A stretch of DNA of 64,000 nucleotides. Source: CAXBBB01 sp963841855. GTDB taxonomy: Bacteria > Bacteroidota > Rhodothermia > Rhodothermales > BA12. The position numbers were made by a program, and so were the translations under genes. How positions within the stretch are numbered: position 1 is the first letter of the stretch; each line of letters opens with the position of its first letter. The stretch spans positions 744,001 to 808,000 of the forward strand of contig CAWJEJ010000003.1 of assembly GCA_963841855.1 (NCBI GenBank), in the 5' to 3' direction. A model generated the notes under the pieces. That model made no database searches. It worked only from the letters and a program-made list of their open reading frames with translations, and had not been told where the DNA came from. This document shows, one piece after another, positions 61,904 through 64,000 of the stretch.

Positions 61904-62292
61904 CAAGTAGCCGGTGAGCGATGGTCGGCAGTCGCCGAAGAGGTCGCGCATCGGAGCAGCCAGGACCGCTCGCGAAAGCCTCCTCGGGTTTCGGACTGGG
62001 TCGTCTCGGTGCAAAGGCGTTTGATGCTCTCTGCGGCAGCCGCTGCGTTGACGCTTTTCGCCGCGCGGGGTCTTCTTTGCCTTGGTGCCCTTCGGCTGCG
62101 CTCAGGGCAGACGCCGAGGCAATTATCAAGGCTGGACTCGCTGCGTGTCAGTGGACACTCCGGCTGACGCTGCGTTCGCTCGCTGGACACACGATCGTGT
62201 GCCACCTGCAAACTCGCTCGCTTCCTTATCGCCGGACCGAGATCAGGCCGAATCAGTCGAGCCAAACGTCAACAGTGCGGCCAGGCTTGATA
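61904..62292. other. 389-base gap without gene
   Basis: No coding frame has supportable features. It contains a GCCCTTCGGCTGCGCTCAGGGC-type hairpin arm pair (about 62090-62111; a widespread bacterial repeat type) and a 14-base palindrome CACACGATCGTGTG (62188-62201). It lies between the convergent uvrA2 and PAP2 genes. Confidence 0.5.
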
Positions 62293-63102
62293 TTATATCT
62301 TCTGGCGCTGGATGCCTTTCGGATCAGACTCCTTGATGCTCCTCACTTCCTCTGCGCCTTCGACCGGTTCTACCCAGCCCCGCGTGCGCGCGTACCGCTC
62401 GACCAGCCAGACGCCCAGCGCCCACACCGCGCCTATGGTCCAGCCCGCCAGCACGTCGGTCGGCCAGTGCACGCCCAGGTACAACCGGCTCACCCCGATG
62501 CCCAGCGTGAGCACGAGGGCTAGCGCCACGACGTAGACGCGCAGTCCCACTCGGCGCAGCCCTCTCGCCACCAACGCGGCCAGCGTCAGGTACACGACGG
62601 CAGACGTGGCCGCATGGCCGCTCGGAAAGCTCGCCGAGAGCGCCCGCATGCCGTGCACCACCGGGTCGGGGCGGGGCCGGTCGAAGCCCATTTTGAGCGC
62701 GAACGTCACCGCGATGCCGCTCGCTATCGCGCCTGCCAGAAACAGCGCGCTGCGCGGACGGCGGTCGATCAGCAGAAAGCCGACGCCGAAGCACGACACT
62801 AGAGCGGTCACCAGCACGCCGCCCAGCGAGGTCAGGTCGCGGACTGCCTCCTCGACGCCCGCTCCGCCGATGGGGTCAGCCAGGTCACCGGGCACGCGAA
62901 ACGCCAGCAAGATCGACTCTTCGATCCGCTGCGCCTCGCCCTCGACCACGATCTCGGCGATGCCCGCAAACGCGAACCCGCCCAGACACAGCACGGCGAC
63001 GGCCAACAGCAGCGCGGCGTCCTTGCGCGACCTCAGCGCCCGGGCGGTGCCTCGCAGCCACGCTACGGCTTGGGCGGCAAAGGTGGAGACGGATGCTTTC
63101 AT
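62293..63102 (-). CDS. PAP2-family phosphatase
   Basis: A 269-residue membrane protein with about six hydrophobic helices. The three PAP2 motifs are present: KMGFDRPRP (K-x6-RP), PSGHAATS (PSGH) and SRLYLGVHWPTDV (SR-x5-H-x3-D). Such enzymes remove phosphate from lipid phosphates, for example undecaprenyl pyrophosphate or phosphatidate. A strongly charged C-terminus ends the protein. Its start overlaps the stop of the next gene upstream by four bases. Confidence 0.92.
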   Translation of the reverse strand: MKASVSTFAAQAVAWLRGTARALRSRKDAALLLAVAVLCLGGFAFAGIAEIVVEGEAQRIEESILLAFRVPGDLADPIGGAGVEEAVRDLTSLGGVLVTALVSCFGVGFLLIDRRPRSALFLAGAIASGIAVTFALKMGFDRPRPDPVVHGMRALSASFPSGHAATSAVVYLTLAALVARGLRRVGLRVYVVALALVLTLGIGVSRLYLGVHWPTDVLAGWTIGAVWALGVWLVERYARTRGWVEPVEGAEEVRSIKESDPKGIQRQKI

Positions 63103-63569
63103 CGCTCTGGCGCATAGGCGAACCGCGCCACGACGGCCGGGCTTTTACCCGCCTCGCTCGATATCAGCACGTCGCCGTTCGGCAGAAACGCCAATCCCTC
63201 GGGCTGCGCGAACGATGCCTCCTCCATGCTCCACGCGCCAGCGACCGAACCGTCCGCGTCCAGCACGACCAGCGACTCGCGGCGCGACGAGAGCACGATT
63301 GTCTGGCCCGATAGGGGATGAACCGCCAGAGCCGACGGGCGCAGCCGCTTGTTGCCCGGCACCTCGTCCGGGTCGAGCCCCAGGACGGGGTCGTCCATCA
63401 GCGCGTTCATAGCCAGATCGAAGGCGTAGACGGGGTTGCGATCTTTCATATCGCCTTTGCCCTCTTTCTTGCACGCGATCAGCAGGCGGCCCGCCGCCGC
63501 GTCGTAGCCCAGGCCCTCGGCGTCGCACCGCTTGGCGCCCAGCCCGGTATCGTACGTGCGCGTCGTCAC
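63099..63569 (-). pseudogene. SdiA-regulated-like beta-propeller protein, N-terminus missing
   Basis: The frame reads TTRTYDTGLGAKRCDAEGLG, AAGRLLIACKKEGKGDMKDR, AVHPLSGQTIVLSSR and QPEGLAFLPNGDVLISSEAG, blade sequences of an SdiA-regulated/phytase-like propeller; full proteins are about 280 residues. Coding character continues a few codons past the GTG at 63569 to a TAG at 63591-63593 and then stops, so the N-terminal ~110 residues are absent. The stop overlaps the PAP2 start. Truncation or an annotation-level rearrangement is likely. Confidence 0.55.
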
Positions 63570-63721
63570 CTCGCCGCTCTGCGCTGCCGCCTATCAGCTT
63601 CCCGCTTCCCGGTCTCTCGCCTGGCGAGCGGCAGACAGCGCTGCTCGCCAACGCGTCCAAAATCGTCGCGCTGGCACGCACGCACTTCGACCGGAGCGGA
63701 CGCGGCGGACTGGTCGCCGTC

Positions 63722-63961
63722 GTGTCGGGGCACCGCGTTCAGTTCGCGCTCTACCGCACGCCGGGCGATCTGGCCGAGCAAACAGGCGAGCCGTCCAGCG
63801 ATCTCGAATGGCTGAGTGATCTGGTGCGCTCGTACGATCCGCAGACCGAAGCCGTCGTCGTAATCGCCGACGCGACGGCCTCGGACGTGTCGTGCTGGCT
63901 CGTGCGTGACGCACCCGATCTGCCCGATGCACTCGGCGTGCGGCTCATCTGGGAAGGCTGA
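63722..63961 (+). CDS. hypothetical protein, real start probably further upstream
   Basis: From GTG 63722 a 79-residue frame reads RVQFALYRTPGDLAEQ, SYDPQTEAVVVIADA and CWLVRDAPDLPDALGVR, ending LIWEG. Coding-like text (GLSPGERQTALLANASKIVA) continues upstream in the same frame to about 63611, where no ATG, GTG or TTG lies, so the N-terminus is either absent or starts abnormally. It faces the truncated propeller gene head to head. Family unknown. Confidence 0.45.
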   Translation: MSGHRVQFALYRTPGDLAEQTGEPSSDLEWLSDLVRSYDPQTEAVVVIADATASDVSCWLVRDAPDLPDALGVRLIWEG

Positions 63962-63964
63962 GCC

Positions 63965-64000
63965 GTGTCCGACCTCTCCACTGTCCTTCGATATGACTGT
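63965..64000 (+). CDS. possible start of a further gene, cut by window end
   Basis: GTG 63965 opens a frame (SDLSTVLRYDC) without stop to the window end, three bases after the previous stop. Twelve codons only, so this is just a candidate. Confidence 0.25.
   Translation, partial: MSDLSTVLRYDC

Noticed and set aside
61692..62265. Minus-strand frames at the end of uvrA2
   Set aside because: Low-complexity and overlapping a strongly supported gene; the repeat arm near 62090 explains part of the open frame.

Overview
The window is high-GC bacterial chromosome, densely coded on both strands, with few Shine-Dalgarno-like starts. A SusC/SusD outer-membrane pair, lipoproteins with short signal peptides and a lipobox Cys, GT35 glucan phosphorylase and a NadR/PnuC pair point to the Bacteroidota/Rhodothermota group, most likely a Rhodothermales-type marine bacterium. 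This is inferred from gene content only. No rRNA, tRNA, CRISPR array, integrase or transposase gene was seen.

Layout. 1-15 kb: 3' end of HMG-CoA lyase, two paralogous lipoproteins, an isolated FliI-type ATPase, a STAS-like protein, PdxH plus an acetyltransferase, aldo/keto reductase, a CslA-like glycosyltransferase, a low-GC gene remnant, a TPR protein overlapping AnmK, ThiL, a GntR regulator, a VOC protein and a probable outer-membrane protein. 15-23 kb: NadR-PnuC (nicotinamide riboside uptake and NAD synthesis), a 224-bp inverted-repeat element, a membrane-anchored lytic-transglycosylase-like protein with a C26 amidotransferase, an Smr protein, a lipoprotein, a second STAS-like protein, isocitrate dehydrogenase and a second low-GC gene remnant. 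23-32.5 kb: dolichol-phosphate-mannose-type synthase, pyruvate dehydrogenase E1alpha-E1beta-E2 with palindromic elements in both gaps, metallophosphoesterase, HAD phosphatase, a frameshifted small membrane protein, glucan phosphorylase and an SDR.

32.9-40.4 kb is the most distinctive block: a processive GT2 polysaccharide synthase, a Gln-rich single-pass membrane protein and two large paralogous proteins with a GATase-like N-domain and a NodB-like domain that lacks the usual metal-binding histidines. I read it as an exopolysaccharide synthesis/export locus with non-catalytic deacetylase-like subunits. 40.6-45.7 kb is a SusC/SusD/lipoprotein operon with strong hairpins. 46-53.5 kb: MurB, an FMN-binding protein, a degenerate ADP-ribosylglycohydrolase, a cytochrome c maturation set (CcmB, C, D and a CxxxY-type CcmE) interrupted by a metalloprotease-like lipoprotein and a methyltransferase, DUF1499, and an antitoxin with a frameshifted MazF/PemK toxin. 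53.5-64 kb: MgtE, RsmA, a frameshifted Uma2 nuclease, a VWA protein, an SDR behind two TetR-type palindromes, a short UvrA2-class protein, a PAP2 phosphatase and two head-to-head genes that both seem to lack their N-termini.

Several genes are broken (a toxin, Uma2, a small membrane protein, two low-GC remnants), and the intergenic gaps carry several families of palindromic repeats, so the chromosome appears to tolerate small-element activity and gene decay.
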